Shown in pieces: positions 36,068 through 45,683 of a DNA stretch of 64,000 bases. Position 1 is the stretch's first letter. Each line of letters begins with the position of its first letter. The stretch covers positions 1-64,000 of the forward strand of contig JAPPJY010000085.1 of the NCBI GenBank assembly GCA_028874335.1, written 5' to 3'. Source of the stretch: Gemmatimonadota bacterium (GTDB taxonomy: Bacteria > Latescibacterota > UBA2968 > GCA-2709665). Both the position numbers and the translations under genes were made by a program. A model generated the notes under the pieces. It saw only the letters and a program-made list of their open reading frames with translations. It had not been told where the DNA came from and ran no database searches.

Positions 36068-38224
36068 ATGTTCCATCACGACGAATTCCCCGATCAACTC
36101 GTACACATTTCGGATGCCTCGTTCTTCGAAGCCCTGGATCCCGATCATCCCGGGCTAGAAGAGGTCCGGTGCGCGGCGGATTCGAAACGTCACGATGCGG
36201 CGTTCGCCGCCTGGTGGCGGCATTTCCTCTCCCGGAGCAACCCGGTCAATCCCTTTGCGCGTTCGCTGGAACAACTCAGGTCCAGGGTTGTCGCCAACCC
36301 CGACCTGGCGGACACCATCGTCAACGGGGGGCGCCGGCGTTTCGGTCAGGTCGAAATCGACTTCGCCGGGCGGGTCGCGTTCAACGCCTGGTTCGGCGAC
36401 CAGTCCAAATACGGCTTCCATTACCTGGGCTGGATGGATTGCTTGACCAGGGCCGCTCTTGACACGCGCGATGAACGGTACATCGCGGCCTACCTTGAAA
36501 TCTTCCTGCAGTGGTACGCCGCCAGACACGAAATCAAAGGCGCCCGCCGGATGCATCCGGTCTTCTACGAACTGGGCCTCTCTGTAAGGAGCCACCGGTT
36601 CGTGAACTTCCTATACGCCGTGAAACATCTGGAAATGGGACACCTGCTCTCCCCGGACCACGTCCGCCAGCTGTTCAAGTCGTTCCTGGGTGCGGCCCGG
36701 TGGCTGACGATGGAACAGAACGCCAAGGGATACCGCGAGGGCAACTGGCAGGTGCACGGCATCTCGGCCATGATCCTGATCGGGTTCCTTTTGCCCGAAT
36801 TCCGCGAGTCCGGCGACTTTCGTTCCGTCGGCACGCACTACCTCGAGCAACACATGGAGAAGGACTATTACGCCGACGGCGGCCACAGCGAACGCTGCTA
36901 TTCCTACGGCAGCGGCTGCCTGCGCCACCTGGAAGAGGCCACCCTTCTGGCGGAAGCCAATCCCGACCTCCCCGTGCCTGCGACGCTCGATTGGCGGGAA
37001 CGAACTTCGAATGCCTACGCCTGGTTTCTCAAGATGTCCGGACCGGGCGGCGAAATGCCCGGCGTCAACGACGGCGGCTTTCTGGACGGGACGGGCGTCC
37101 TGAAACAGGCGTGCGACTTTACCGGTGACGGGACGTATCTCTGGCCCATCCGCCACAAGCCGGGCGCGAACGGCCCGGAGCCGGTAAAACCCGGTTTCGA
37201 GAGCCTTCGCCTGGATTCCAGTGAGTTCTGCGTGATGCGCTCGGGATGGGAACCTGAAGACGCGTTCATGCTCGTTAACCACGGGCAGTGGCCCGGCGGC
37301 CACAGCCACATGGGCATTCTGGACATCAACCTGTACGCCTTCGGGGTGCCCCTGGTCGCCGAAGTCTCCCGTTTCGGTCCCTACGACGCCCCGTGGGATA
37401 TGTACTTCCGCTCCGAACAGGCGCACAACCACGTCGTCATCGAAGGAGCCCCTTCCGCCCGCCCCGATATCCGGGGCGAAGAGATTCAATTCGGCAGCGC
37501 CGCATCCTGCGACTTCTTCTCCGGCCGGCACCGCGCGTACGAAGCCAGCGCTGGGGTTGTGATCGAACGCCGGATCCTCTTCTTCAAACCGTGGGGTTTC
37601 CTCGTCTCGGACGCCGTCGCGTGCTCGCATCGCCGGAGAAGCGCACTCTGGTACCTGCACAGCGTCTACCCCTTCACCACGTACGATACAGCGGCCGCGG
37701 CCGAAGGTGATCGCGCGGGCCTACTCGTCGCCCCCGCGAACCCCAGACAGCTCAAATACGCGTTCAGCGGGATCGATTATCTGGAGGAAATGGTGCGCGA
37801 AATCCCGGTCTACTCCGGCGACCCGCCCGCCGCCCCGTGGCCGGACCGGTATTTCATCACCCTGCGAGGATGGGGAGTCGCGGAGCCCGTCGTCCCGTTC
37901 GACGTCCTCCTGCTGCCGTATCGGGGCCACCGTCCCGATGCGAGCGTTACGAACCTCGAGTGCCGGATTGACGGCCGCGCCGAATCCCCGGTTCTGCCCC
38001 GAGCGCTCGAAATTACCGCGAAAGACCATCGCTTTCTCGTGATTCACGGCGCGCCGGGTGTCTCCGTCACCGCTAATGACACTTCCTTCACGGGACACGC
38101 CGCCGCCATCGAATACAGGAAGGGCCGTCCGGCGAAGGCCTTCGTTCACGGCGGCCGCCAGCTGACGGTAGCCGGGCGGAACATCCCCATCTCAGACCGG
38201 ATGACGCAGGAAATCGAACTCTGA
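36068..38224 (+). CDS. Heparinase II/III-like polysaccharide lyase family protein (718 aa)
   Basis: The N-terminal half is an alpha/alpha-toroid-like helical domain (FAGRVAFNAWFG, FYELGLSVRSHRF, YREGNWQVHG). The C-terminal beta-sandwich carries the family motif GGHSHMGILDINLYAFG at about residues 410-425, with V-A-E-V closely after. Such enzymes cleave uronic-acid polysaccharides by beta-elimination. AACAGGAG lies ahead of the ATG. No signal peptide is visible, suggesting cytoplasmic action on imported oligosaccharides. Substrate is unknown. Confidence 0.8.
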   Translation: MFHHDEFPDQLVHISDASFFEALDPDHPGLEEVRCAADSKRHDAAFAAWWRHFLSRSNPVNPFARSLEQLRSRVVANPDLADTIVNGGRRRFGQVEIDFAGRVAFNAWFGDQSKYGFHYLGWMDCLTRAALDTRDERYIAAYLEIFLQWYAARHEIKGARRMHPVFYELGLSVRSHRFVNFLYAVKHLEMGHLLSPDHVRQLFKSFLGAARWLTMEQNAKGYREGNWQVHGISAMILIGFLLPEFRESGDFRSVGTHYLEQHMEKDYYADGGHSERCYSYGSGCLRHLEEATLLAEANPDLPVPATLDWRERTSNAYAWFLKMSGPGGEMPGVNDGGFLDGTGVLKQACDFTGDGTYLWPIRHKPGANGPEPVKPGFESLRLDSSEFCVMRSGWEPEDAFMLVNHGQWPGGHSHMGILDINLYAFGVPLVAEVSRFGPYDAPWDMYFRSEQAHNHVVIEGAPSARPDIRGEEIQFGSAASCDFFSGRHRAYEASAGVVIERRILFFKPWGFLVSDAVACSHRRRSALWYLHSVYPFTTYDTAAAAEGDRAGLLVAPANPRQLKYAFSGIDYLEEMVREIPVYSGDPPAAPWPDRYFITLRGWGVAEPVVPFDVLLLPYRGHRPDASVTNLECRIDGRAESPVLPRALEITAKDHRFLVIHGAPGVSVTANDTSFTGHAAAIEYRKGRPAKAFVHGGRQLTVAGRNIPISDRMTQEIEL

Positions 38225-39084
38225 CGGAAGAGGGGGCCGGGGAGAGATCCCACTGCGCGAATCGCTGATTTTTTTGTCACGTCATATCGCTCGCCATCAG
38301 TCAGGCATTCGGTTGTCTGACGCGATACGACACCAGAGCACTTCCAGAGCAGGGCGCGTTGTTCCGTGCCGCACCGATTTACGGTGTCCTCCGGGGCTGG
38401 CAGGACACCGTATCAGGTGCGTCCTGTGAGGGTATTCGCGCCATGCATAAGGCAGGCCCCGCGCCCAGCGGCGACTTTTGGTTCTTTTTGGTCGCTTCAA
38501 AAGGAACACGCCGTAGGCATGATTTTGAAGTGAAAGGCAAACGAAGGGTATTGTCCTTGCATTCCAGTATTTTCTCATAAATCCTTTGTTTTTATTCTTT
38601 TACGTCCTTTTTCTTATGCGCGAGCCTGTGTAAAAAGTCAAAACTGAGCGAGATGACATACCATATATTGATTTGGAACAAATAAAAACCCCATATATGG
38701 TATCCGATAGAGTGATAAACGGAGTTTTTGCACACACTGGCGCGGAAGAAAAAGGACCAAAAAGAAGCGCGCCCTTCGGCAGGGGGCCGGTTTTTCCGTG
38801 AATCACTCCTGAGGTATAAACGGGATTTGTGCGGCCTGGCAACCCTTCAGCAGTACCAATGCGAATGCGCTGGACGCATCGGCACGGAAAAACCCCCCAT
38901 ACCCCCGGTCGCCAGTTGTGAAATGCATTAATTGGGCGAGACCTGGCCTTGCTCCCTTTCTCCCGCGGGAGAGAGGGCCGGGGAGAGAGGTCTGCGGGGC
39001 TGGGTGGATGTGGATTTTGATCTGGGTTTTCGCCTTTGATTGATCACTGATAGCTGACAGCCCTGTCTCATTCGAGGAAAGCTG
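38225..39084. other. 860-bp gene-free region with repeat remnants
   Basis: No convincing gene is present. It contains a long imperfect inverted repeat (listed separately), a segment at about 38465-38515 (TTTTGGTTCTTTTTGGTCGC) resembling common dispersed genomic repeats, and a single TGATAGCTGACAGC tract near 39045. Short open frames here have no ribosome binding sites or recognisable products. Confidence 0.5.
38594..38770. repeat. Long imperfect inverted repeat (about 75-bp arms)
   Basis: Left arm features GTCCTTTTTCTTATGCGCG, GCCTGTGTAAAAAGTC and TACCATATAT. The right arm mirrors them with ATATATGGTA, GTTTTTGCACACACTGGCGC and GAAGAAAAAGGACC. The centre is an AT-rich loop around 38672-38690. 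The whole could fold as one long hairpin. It resembles a MITE or decayed foldback element. Confidence 0.65.
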
Positions 39085-40113
39085 ATGCCGCAACCGCGCC
39101 TGATGTTCTACCACGACGGACGCCACCCCCTCATCTATATGTACGAGCCTCCCATGCAGAAGGAGGAATTCGAAGCCGGCGTGGACGAACTGGCGGGCAC
39201 GCCCGTGGACGCCATCATGTTCTGCCTGGGCGACGGACGCACCTTCCTTCACGACACGAAAGTCGGCGAAATCTGGGGCCACAATGTGGATAAGTGGCCC
39301 CACCTCATCTTCGACAGGGCCAGCCGAAACGCCATGCGTCTCATCCGGGATGGCCACGACCCTCTCCGCCTCATCTGCGACCGCGCCCACGAAAAGGGCA
39401 TGCTCGTCTATCCTACCCTGCTTGTGCAGCAGGGGCGCGGGGACCGCGGCGAGGACGTCCGGTGCTCCGAATTCCGGTTCGAAAACGCCCACCTGGAAAT
39501 CGGCGCACGAGGAGACCTCGACCCGGAGTTTCCCGGGCTGACCTGCCTCGACTTCACGCACTCCGAAGTCAGGGAAGAACGGTTCGCCATTGTCGAGGAA
39601 ACGCTGAACGTGTATCCGGTCGACGGCTTCGAACTGCAACTCAACTACACGCCGTATTATTTCCACCCTGAAGCGGTCGAAGATGGCAGTAAGGTCATGA
39701 CCGAATGGATCGCCCGGATCCATCGCGCCGTCAAGAACAGCGGCCGCGAACGCGAACTCGCCATCCGGATTCCGGCCAGTATCCGGGGGTGCCTGCAGGT
39801 GGGGTTGGACGTTCGGGAATGGCTGCGGCGGGGAATCGTGGACGTCCTGATCGGGCAGACGTTTTCCACGCCGGAACTGCTCGACTCGACGGTCGACTTC
39901 GGCCAGCTCGTCGATGCGGCCGAAGGCACCGGGTGCCGGGTCCACGCCGCGCTGCACAGCCACGTGGACTCCGACCGCCTGGCCGAAGCCACCATCGAAA
40001 TGATCCGGGCGGCGGCCTGCAACTACTGGGCCCAGGGGGTTGACGGCCTCTACCTGGCCCACTGGTTCGGCAACTGGCCCTACCAGGCGTCATTCTACGA
40101 GAAGCTGAGGTAA
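39085..40113 (+). CDS. TIM-barrel glycoside-hydrolase-like protein, N-terminal part before an in-frame stop
   Basis: The 342-aa segment is a TIM barrel homologous to the proteins at 40733-42199 and 43120-44703, sharing YxMYEPP/FVFEPP starts, the DRAHEKGM block and the strand-4 motif YPVDGFELQLN (GVELD in the paralogs). It ends at TAA 40111-40113 exactly where the paralogs run on into a C-terminal beta-sandwich domain, and the continuation lies downstream in the same frame (40129-40668). So this is one gene cut by a nonsense codon. Catalytic residues may be complete in this part. Family is hydrolase-like by fold, but not assigned. Confidence 0.75.
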   Translation: MPQPRLMFYHDGRHPLIYMYEPPMQKEEFEAGVDELAGTPVDAIMFCLGDGRTFLHDTKVGEIWGHNVDKWPHLIFDRASRNAMRLIRDGHDPLRLICDRAHEKGMLVYPTLLVQQGRGDRGEDVRCSEFRFENAHLEIGARGDLDPEFPGLTCLDFTHSEVREERFAIVEETLNVYPVDGFELQLNYTPYYFHPEAVEDGSKVMTEWIARIHRAVKNSGRERELAIRIPASIRGCLQVGLDVREWLRRGIVDVLIGQTFSTPELLDSTVDFGQLVDAAEGTGCRVHAALHSHVDSDRLAEATIEMIRAAACNYWAQGVDGLYLAHWFGNWPYQASFYEKLR

Positions 40114-40128
40114 CTGCCGCACGCGGAC

Positions 40129-40668
40129 GTGATGGCCTCGAAGGACAAGCACTACTACGTTCCCACCGAAACCGGGCGGTACCCCAGGCCCGTCACCGAA
40201 CCCGGCGTTGCGATGGGCCTGCCCGCGGCGCTGACCCTGGAAGAACCGGCCCGCGTTTCAATCAGGGTCAGTGACGACCTCCCCCGCTGGGATGAAACCG
40301 GGCGGGTACACGACGTTGTCCTGCGCGTACGGATCATGAATACCACCGAACAGGACCGCTTCCGTTTCCGTTTGAACGGCAAGGACATTCCGGACGCACA
40401 GATGCGCAGGATCAACGAGATGTACCGCATGAGCGCCCCGCGATACCGGACCGGCTGCGGATACTGGTTCGTATTCCGGCCGGACCGCGCAAACTGGCCG
40501 CGCCAGGGCCGGAACGAGCTGGAGGTCCACCTGCTCGAACGGGACCCGGGCGTCACACCGGACGTCTACGTCCGCGACGTGGAACTGGAGTTCAGGTACC
40601 TCATGGGGAGGAGCTTTCACCAGATGGACGATCCGGATCTGGGCCCGTCCGAACCTTCGGGGGAGTAA
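40129..40668 (+). CDS. C-terminal beta-domain of the interrupted TIM-barrel gene
   Basis: This 179-aa piece lies in the same frame as the gene ending at 40113. Around the break the frame reads EKLR-stop-LPHADVMASKDKHYYV, which aligns with LTQMGDADLIREADKHYF in the paralog that starts at 40733. The remainder matches that paralog's C-terminal domain, for example FRFRLNGKDI versus LEIRLNGARL and GRNELEVHLLERDPG versus GRNVLEISLRERPPG. No ribosome binding site precedes the ATG at 40129 or 40132, so independent expression is doubtful without readthrough or reinitiation. Confidence 0.7.
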   Translation: MMASKDKHYYVPTETGRYPRPVTEPGVAMGLPAALTLEEPARVSIRVSDDLPRWDETGRVHDVVLRVRIMNTTEQDRFRFRLNGKDIPDAQMRRINEMYRMSAPRYRTGCGYWFVFRPDRANWPRQGRNELEVHLLERDPGVTPDVYVRDVELEFRYLMGRSFHQMDDPDLGPSEPSGE

Positions 40669-40732
40669 TCGCGCGGGCTCAATTCGGCCGGACGGGGAGA
40701 GACATCATCGGGATGGATGGGAAAGGTAATCG

Positions 40733-42199
40733 ATGAGAAAACAGCGCACGATCTACTTCAACGACGCCCGCCACTACTATCTTTTCGTCTTCGAACCGCC
40801 GATACGGCTGGAAGACGCCTGGGTGCCCGTGGACGAGGTCGCCGGCACGGCCGTGGACACCTTCGTCTATGGCGTCTCCCGTGCCGACGGTCTCTTCTAT
40901 CCCTCCAGGAACGGCCGCATGTTCGGTGACGATCTGCGACCGTTCCAGCACGTCCACGAGTGGCGCGCCTGGGAGAATATGCAAAGTCTCATCGCCCGCG
41001 GCCTCGACCCGCTGGCCGTCCTGGTCGACCGCGCCCACGAGAAGGGAATGGACTTCATCGCCAGCCTGCGGATGGGCGCCTACGGCGGCATGGCCGCGGA
41101 ACACGCGCTCCACACCGGGGGGCGGGGTTTCGTCCATCCCGAAGTGCGCGACCATCAGCGGGCGATCCTGAAGGAACTCGTCACGAGGTACGCGGTCGAA
41201 GGCGTGGAACTGGACTTCGCGGCCTCACCCGGCGGAAGTCCCTTCTGGCTGAGGACGGAAGACGTATCCGAATACACGCCGGTGATGACGGATTTCGTAA
41301 GTGAGACCGCCGAAATCATCCGTGGTCGGCCGGGGGGGCCCGCCTGTATCGGCGCCCGTGTCTATCCCACTGAAGAACTGAACCTGAAGACCGGGCTGGA
41401 CGTGCGGACGTGGCTTCGGGAAGGGTTGGTCGACTTCGTGGTCCCGATGCTCTATCTCGACTTCGTACTGGACGCCAATATGCCGGTTGGCTGGCTCGTT
41501 GAGGCCGCTCACGAGCACGATATCTCCGTCTACGGCATGCTTCAGCCCTACCGCAGCGACGAGAGCCGGCGGTTCAATACGGCCGATAACGCGACCGCCT
41601 CCATGATGCACGCGGCCGCCGCGAACTTCCTGGAACTGGACGTCGACGGCCTGTACACCTGGTTTCTTCCCTGGCCCCTTGACGAGTCCGGCCGCAGCCT
41701 CCTCACGCAAATGGGCGATGCGGATCTCATACGGGAAGCCGACAAACACTATTTCCTGCGCCGCCGGTGCGACGCGGCATCCGAATACGACTACGGCGCC
41801 GTTCTGCCGCTTGAGATCGCCTCAGCCGACCCGGGGAGAATTCATCAGATCCCTTTCTCGATCGCCGACGATCCTGAAAATGACCGCATACGGCGCATCG
41901 GTCTCAGAATCGGCGTCAGCAATCTCGTCTCGGCGGACAGGCTCGAGATCCGGCTGAACGGCGCCCGTCTGGACAGCGGGTCCTGTCGTCGCTCGCCGAT
42001 CCGGTCCCGGGATCCGTACGCGGGACAACTGCTGGAATTCGACCTGGAAGGCGTGCGACCACGGAAGGGCCGCAATGTGCTCGAAATATCCTTGCGCGAA
42101 AGACCTCCCGGATTCGAAGGAGGGATCGTCGTTGAAGACGTGGAAATTCTCGTGGAATACGGAACCTTTCCTACTCCTCATCCGGGGTCGATCGAATAA
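40733..42199 (+). CDS. TIM-barrel glycoside-hydrolase-like protein, intact paralog
   Basis: This 488-aa protein has a TIM barrel (MRKQRTIYFNDARHYYLFVF start, DRAHEKGMDFIASLRM, YAVEGVELDFAA) followed by a beta-sandwich from about residue 345 (DADLIREADKHYFLRRRCD onward). The GVELD position at the end of strand 4 is where such barrels often place a catalytic acid. AAAGG precedes the ATG. It is adjacent to its interrupted paralog, indicating tandem duplication. No signal peptide. The substrate is probably a glycan fragment, inferred from the surrounding lyases. Confidence 0.75.
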   Translation: MRKQRTIYFNDARHYYLFVFEPPIRLEDAWVPVDEVAGTAVDTFVYGVSRADGLFYPSRNGRMFGDDLRPFQHVHEWRAWENMQSLIARGLDPLAVLVDRAHEKGMDFIASLRMGAYGGMAAEHALHTGGRGFVHPEVRDHQRAILKELVTRYAVEGVELDFAASPGGSPFWLRTEDVSEYTPVMTDFVSETAEIIRGRPGGPACIGARVYPTEELNLKTGLDVRTWLREGLVDFVVPMLYLDFVLDANMPVGWLVEAAHEHDISVYGMLQPYRSDESRRFNTADNATASMMHAAAANFLELDVDGLYTWFLPWPLDESGRSLLTQMGDADLIREADKHYFLRRRCDAASEYDYGAVLPLEIASADPGRIHQIPFSIADDPENDRIRRIGLRIGVSNLVSADRLEIRLNGARLDSGSCRRSPIRSRDPYAGQLLEFDLEGVRPRKGRNVLEISLRERPPGFEGGIVVEDVEILVEYGTFPTPHPGSIE

Positions 42200-42282
42200 C
42201 CCGCGACGAAGTAAGGTAGGCTCAGATGGCTTCCAAACCTGATTCTTGTCCCTGATTCCGCCGCCAGGGAACGGATCGCCCG

Positions 42283-42867
42283 TCACTCATCCTCAAGCAG
42301 TCCCCCGGCCCGTAACACCCGCCAGAAGGCGTAGTCCGCGGCGTTGACGATGGTATTCTCGAGGCTCCGCACCACCAGTTCTCCTTCCCCCGAATGCCCG
42401 CCGGCAATATGCGCAACGGCTTCGGGCAGCCCCACGCTCAGACATACGTGCACGCCGTAGCCCGGATGCCGTATGGAGGGCCATCCCGCCGCGCCCGGCG
42501 CACGCTTCCAGCGCGCCTGGTTTTCCGGATCGAATTCCCACGGCTTGCCGACGTCGTGGCACAGGGCGCCGGCAATGAGAATGTCACGGTCGAAGTTCAG
42601 ATCCGGAAACATCGAGACGAGTTCATCGGCCATCCGCATCGCCAGCCGGGTCACGCCGCGGATATGGTCGGTCTGCGTTCCCGTCTTCAGGGGCGGCGTA
42701 TCCGGGTTTCCGGATGGGCGGATGTCGGCGATCGCCTCGAAGCTGCTGCCGGCAAGCGCCGTGGCCCACGCCTCGATAACCCTTTCCCGCAATGCGGGGT
42801 CGACGATTTCTCCGGCCTCCGGCAACTCGGCGCGGACCCTTTCGCGCAACGAATCGGTAACGGCCAT
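42283..42867 (-). CDS. HD domain protein (predicted metal-dependent phosphohydrolase)
   Basis: This 194-aa protein has the HD signature: TDHIRGVTRLAMRMAD supplies the first His, ALCHDVGKPWEFD the HD pair, and a later PGYGVHVCLSVGLP block a further His. GGAGGGAG precedes the ATG at 42867; a longer frame to 42933 has no such support. Such proteins act on nucleotides or phosphorylated small molecules. It is convergent with the TIM-barrel gene. No specific substrate can be proposed. Confidence 0.82.
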   Translation of the reverse strand: MAVTDSLRERVRAELPEAGEIVDPALRERVIEAWATALAGSSFEAIADIRPSGNPDTPPLKTGTQTDHIRGVTRLAMRMADELVSMFPDLNFDRDILIAGALCHDVGKPWEFDPENQARWKRAPGAAGWPSIRHPGYGVHVCLSVGLPEAVAHIAGGHSGEGELVVRSLENTIVNAADYAFWRVLRAGGLLEDE

Positions 42868-43119
42868 TGTATCTCCCTCCACTCTGGATTTCTCGCGCCC
42901 GTGTCCGGCGGTAGTGCGAGGCGTTAACCCCAATTAGAAAAAAACAGCAACGCGGCGACGCGGCGAAAACCCCCTGAAACGGGGCGTAAAGGTCGTCCAG
43001 AGGTACGTTTTTTCAGTTCACGTCCAGTGACCTGGTGTATCCTGATAATCCGCAGTTTAATCGCCTTTATCAACTTGCATATATTCGATTTAACGTCCCC
43101 GAAAAATAACGAATCAAGG

Positions 43120-44703
43120 TTAATAGCGAATGACCACTTCCACGTCCGTCAGGACGAGGTCGCACGCGATTTGCGGATTCCGTTCCACCAGTCCGACCTC
43201 GACGGTATGCCTCCCCTGGGCAATGTCGTCAGGACGCAGTGGAAAGCAGAGCCATGCCGCGCGGCTCACGTCGGAAATACGGCGGATGCCGGGCGGAGGC
43301 TGGAAGGCCCCGCCCGGAGGATTGGTGTTGTCCATAACGCAGTAACTGAATTCGGGCGCTTCCATTTCACGCCCGTCCCAGCATACCCGTACACGATCGC
43401 CAACCACCCAATGGTCCAGGCGGACACGGAGTTCGATGTAGTCCGGTCTGTCCTTTTCGATGTCGTCGGCAATATCGAGGGTGATGGCCGGCATTTCGCC
43501 CGTCATCGTCTTCTTGAGGGCAACCGGCACCTCGCCCAGGATCCGGTCGATGCGGTAGGCGCCGCGCCAGGGTCCTTCCTTTTGGATAAACCGATGGGTG
43601 GCCGCGTAGATCTTGTCCGTGCGGCGGAGCGTTTCGGGCGAGGCGATCTGCGAGAGCAATTCCCGCTTCATGTCCCGGTTGGCGTGCCAGTTGAACACGT
43701 AAATTCCGTCGGCGCCGGCGCGATGGTAGCGGGAGGCAATCGCCCGGGTGCGCATTCGATCCTTGACTTCAAGCGCTTCCGGGCCCACGAACGGGTCCGG
43801 CAATCCGCTGTCGAATCCCGCGTAGACGGCGATCCCCCTGTCCCGGCACATCTCCACGAACGCGGCCACCTCAAGAGACGCGTCGGTTACGGCGCCTCCT
43901 CCCAGAATCAGGATATCCACCAGCCCCTCTTCGATCCACACCGGAATATCGTAGCCGATGCGGCGGCACATCTCCTGAGAGCCGGCCACCCTCGCCGCCA
44001 GATAGAACGGCCTGCCGCGCCGCTTTGCGATGTCGTCCGTCAACTGCCGGACCCGGCGCTGGAGGTCGGTAAGCACGTACCGCAGCCGGTAGGCCTCGTC
44101 CTCTGGAAGGTGAAACGCGTGACGCTGCCAGTCCAGTTCCACGCCGTCCCAGTCGTACCGCGTGACGACCTCCTCGATATGGGTATACCGGTGTTCGCGG
44201 ACCTCGGGGACAGCCATATTCCACGAGAGCGCGAACCACTCCGACGTCCGGTCGCCCAGCACCCACTCCGGATGCTCCCGTCGCATCCGGGTCAACTCGC
44301 TGTGGTGGAGCGTCGGGAGGTCTTCCAACTGCGCCCCGTCGAAGTGGTTGTCGTTCATGCGCACCGATGCGTAGACGGCCATGCCCTGTGCGCGGCCGTG
44401 TTCGATCAGCGAGACGTGCGGGTCCTCCCCCCGTTCGAGCATGAGGCGGATGTTTTCGGTATGTGTGTAGGCCGACACGTTCTCGTACCTTCGCCCGTGG
44501 ACGTCGCCCAGCATTTCAAGCGCGGAATCCGGCCAGCGGGCGGCGTGCTCGCCGATGCACCAGAACAGCGCCCCCACCTGCGTTTCCTCGATCGGCGCGT
44601 AGGCCTTCTCGAGAAACGCCTCCATCGACTGAGGCGCCTCGGAATAACCGTGCGGCGCCCCGTCCCAGTTGTAGATGATCCCGTAGTCAAATGGTCCGGA
44701 CAC
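43120..44703 (-). CDS. TIM-barrel glycoside-hydrolase-like protein, third paralog
   Basis: This 527-aa protein has the same barrel-plus-beta-sandwich layout: HGRAQGMAVYASVRM, YDWDGVELDWQRHAFH at strand 4, HRAGADGIYVFNWHANRD near the barrel end, LSQIASPETLRRTDKIYAA at the linker and GRHTVEVGLVERNP in the C-terminal domain. The start is GTG at 44703, with AGGGAGG 5 bases upstream. Its length equals that of the interrupted gene at 39085-40668 if the stop is ignored. It is divergent from the sugar isomerase gene. Confidence 0.75.
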   Translation of the reverse strand: MSGPFDYGIIYNWDGAPHGYSEAPQSMEAFLEKAYAPIEETQVGALFWCIGEHAARWPDSALEMLGDVHGRRYENVSAYTHTENIRLMLERGEDPHVSLIEHGRAQGMAVYASVRMNDNHFDGAQLEDLPTLHHSELTRMRREHPEWVLGDRTSEWFALSWNMAVPEVREHRYTHIEEVVTRYDWDGVELDWQRHAFHLPEDEAYRLRYVLTDLQRRVRQLTDDIAKRRGRPFYLAARVAGSQEMCRRIGYDIPVWIEEGLVDILILGGGAVTDASLEVAAFVEMCRDRGIAVYAGFDSGLPDPFVGPEALEVKDRMRTRAIASRYHRAGADGIYVFNWHANRDMKRELLSQIASPETLRRTDKIYAATHRFIQKEGPWRGAYRIDRILGEVPVALKKTMTGEMPAITLDIADDIEKDRPDYIELRVRLDHWVVGDRVRVCWDGREMEAPEFSYCVMDNTNPPGGAFQPPPGIRRISDVSRAAWLCFPLRPDDIAQGRHTVEVGLVERNPQIACDLVLTDVEVVIRY

Positions 44704-44843
44704 AGGTTCCTCCCTTCTGCAGCGTGAACTCGTTGCATTTAGGGTTTGACAATGGTTGTGACGACTCTATTTTACGGTCGCGCAAAGCTGATTTCCAGGT
44801 GTTTTCCGCGTACCTCCCTGTGCGTGTTCCATCCCTGCCGCCT

Positions 44844-45626
44844 ATGAAATCCGCATTCTGCACCAACGCATTCGGCAACGACCAGGCCGATCAGGAAAAA
44901 GCCATCCCCTACCTGGCTGAACTGGGTTATGACGGCATCGAGCTCTGGCAGCAGTACCTCTGCAACGCGGACCTGGGTTGGGTCCGCTCAATCGCAGACG
45001 GACACGACCTCGAGATCGTGCAGATCTGCCCCTACTTCGACTTCACCACCAGCCAGGACACCTGGGACCAAAGCATCCGGGATGCCGAAACCTTTATCGA
45101 ATACGCGGTCGAGCTCGACTGTCCCTTCATCCGCACCTACACCGGCAACGTGGGGAGCGCGGACGCCACCGTCGCGCAATGGGACGCCTGCGTCCGGGGC
45201 CTGCGGAGAATCTGCGAAATGGGCGCCGCGTACAATATCGTCTTCCCGCTGGAAACGCACCAGGTCATTCACCATGGCCCCAACCTGACGGATACCAGTC
45301 CGAGTACGCTGAAGCTGCTCGACGACGTGGGTATGGAAAACCTTACAGTCAATCTCCAGACGCCTCTCGTCGGCGAATCCGTCTTCCATACTGTCGAGCA
45401 ACTCGGGGAACGCGTTGTCCACCTGCACGCCCACAACTGGGTGGGCGGCTGGCCGAGCCTCACGTTTCTGGACGCCGGCGACGTGGATTTCACCGCGTTC
45501 ATCCGGCGTCTGCAACACAAGGGCTTCGACGGCTATATTTCGATCGAACACGGCAGCCATCATCCGCCGTACGAGACGGCCGCGCATGAAATCGCATACC
45601 TGAAGCAACTCATCGATGGAGAATAG
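44844..45626 (+). CDS. Sugar phosphate isomerase/epimerase (xylose-isomerase-like)
   Basis: This 260-aa TIM barrel starts MKSAFCTNAFGNDQADQEKA. Typical blocks: LAELGYDGIELWQQYL, FIRTYTGNVG, YNIVFPLETHQVIHHG, VVHLHAHNWVGG and FDGYISIEHGSH, carrying the metal-binding Glu, His and Glu. The ATG at 44844 fits the family start; no strong Shine-Dalgarno is seen. It differs in sequence from the isomerase at 4656-5426. It probably epimerises a sugar or polyol released by the lyases nearby. Confidence 0.83.
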   Translation: MKSAFCTNAFGNDQADQEKAIPYLAELGYDGIELWQQYLCNADLGWVRSIADGHDLEIVQICPYFDFTTSQDTWDQSIRDAETFIEYAVELDCPFIRTYTGNVGSADATVAQWDACVRGLRRICEMGAAYNIVFPLETHQVIHHGPNLTDTSPSTLKLLDDVGMENLTVNLQTPLVGESVFHTVEQLGERVVHLHAHNWVGGWPSLTFLDAGDVDFTAFIRRLQHKGFDGYISIEHGSHHPPYETAAHEIAYLKQLIDGE

Positions 45627-45664
45627 GGTGGGCACCGGGCTGCGAATTGGTTCCGAAACGCGGG

Positions 45665-45683
45665 CATTTCGACAAGCTCAATG
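45665..45683. repeat. TTCGACAAGCTCA-type repeat
   Basis: CATTTCGACAAGCTCAATG is the exact reverse complement of the unit at 21401-21419. It lies between the sugar isomerase and the large heparinase-propeller gene. Confidence 0.65.

Noticed and set aside
38297-38842. Two minus-strand frames of 80-93 aa in the gene desert
   Set aside because: They are generated by repeat sequence and a long inverted repeat, without ribosome binding sites.
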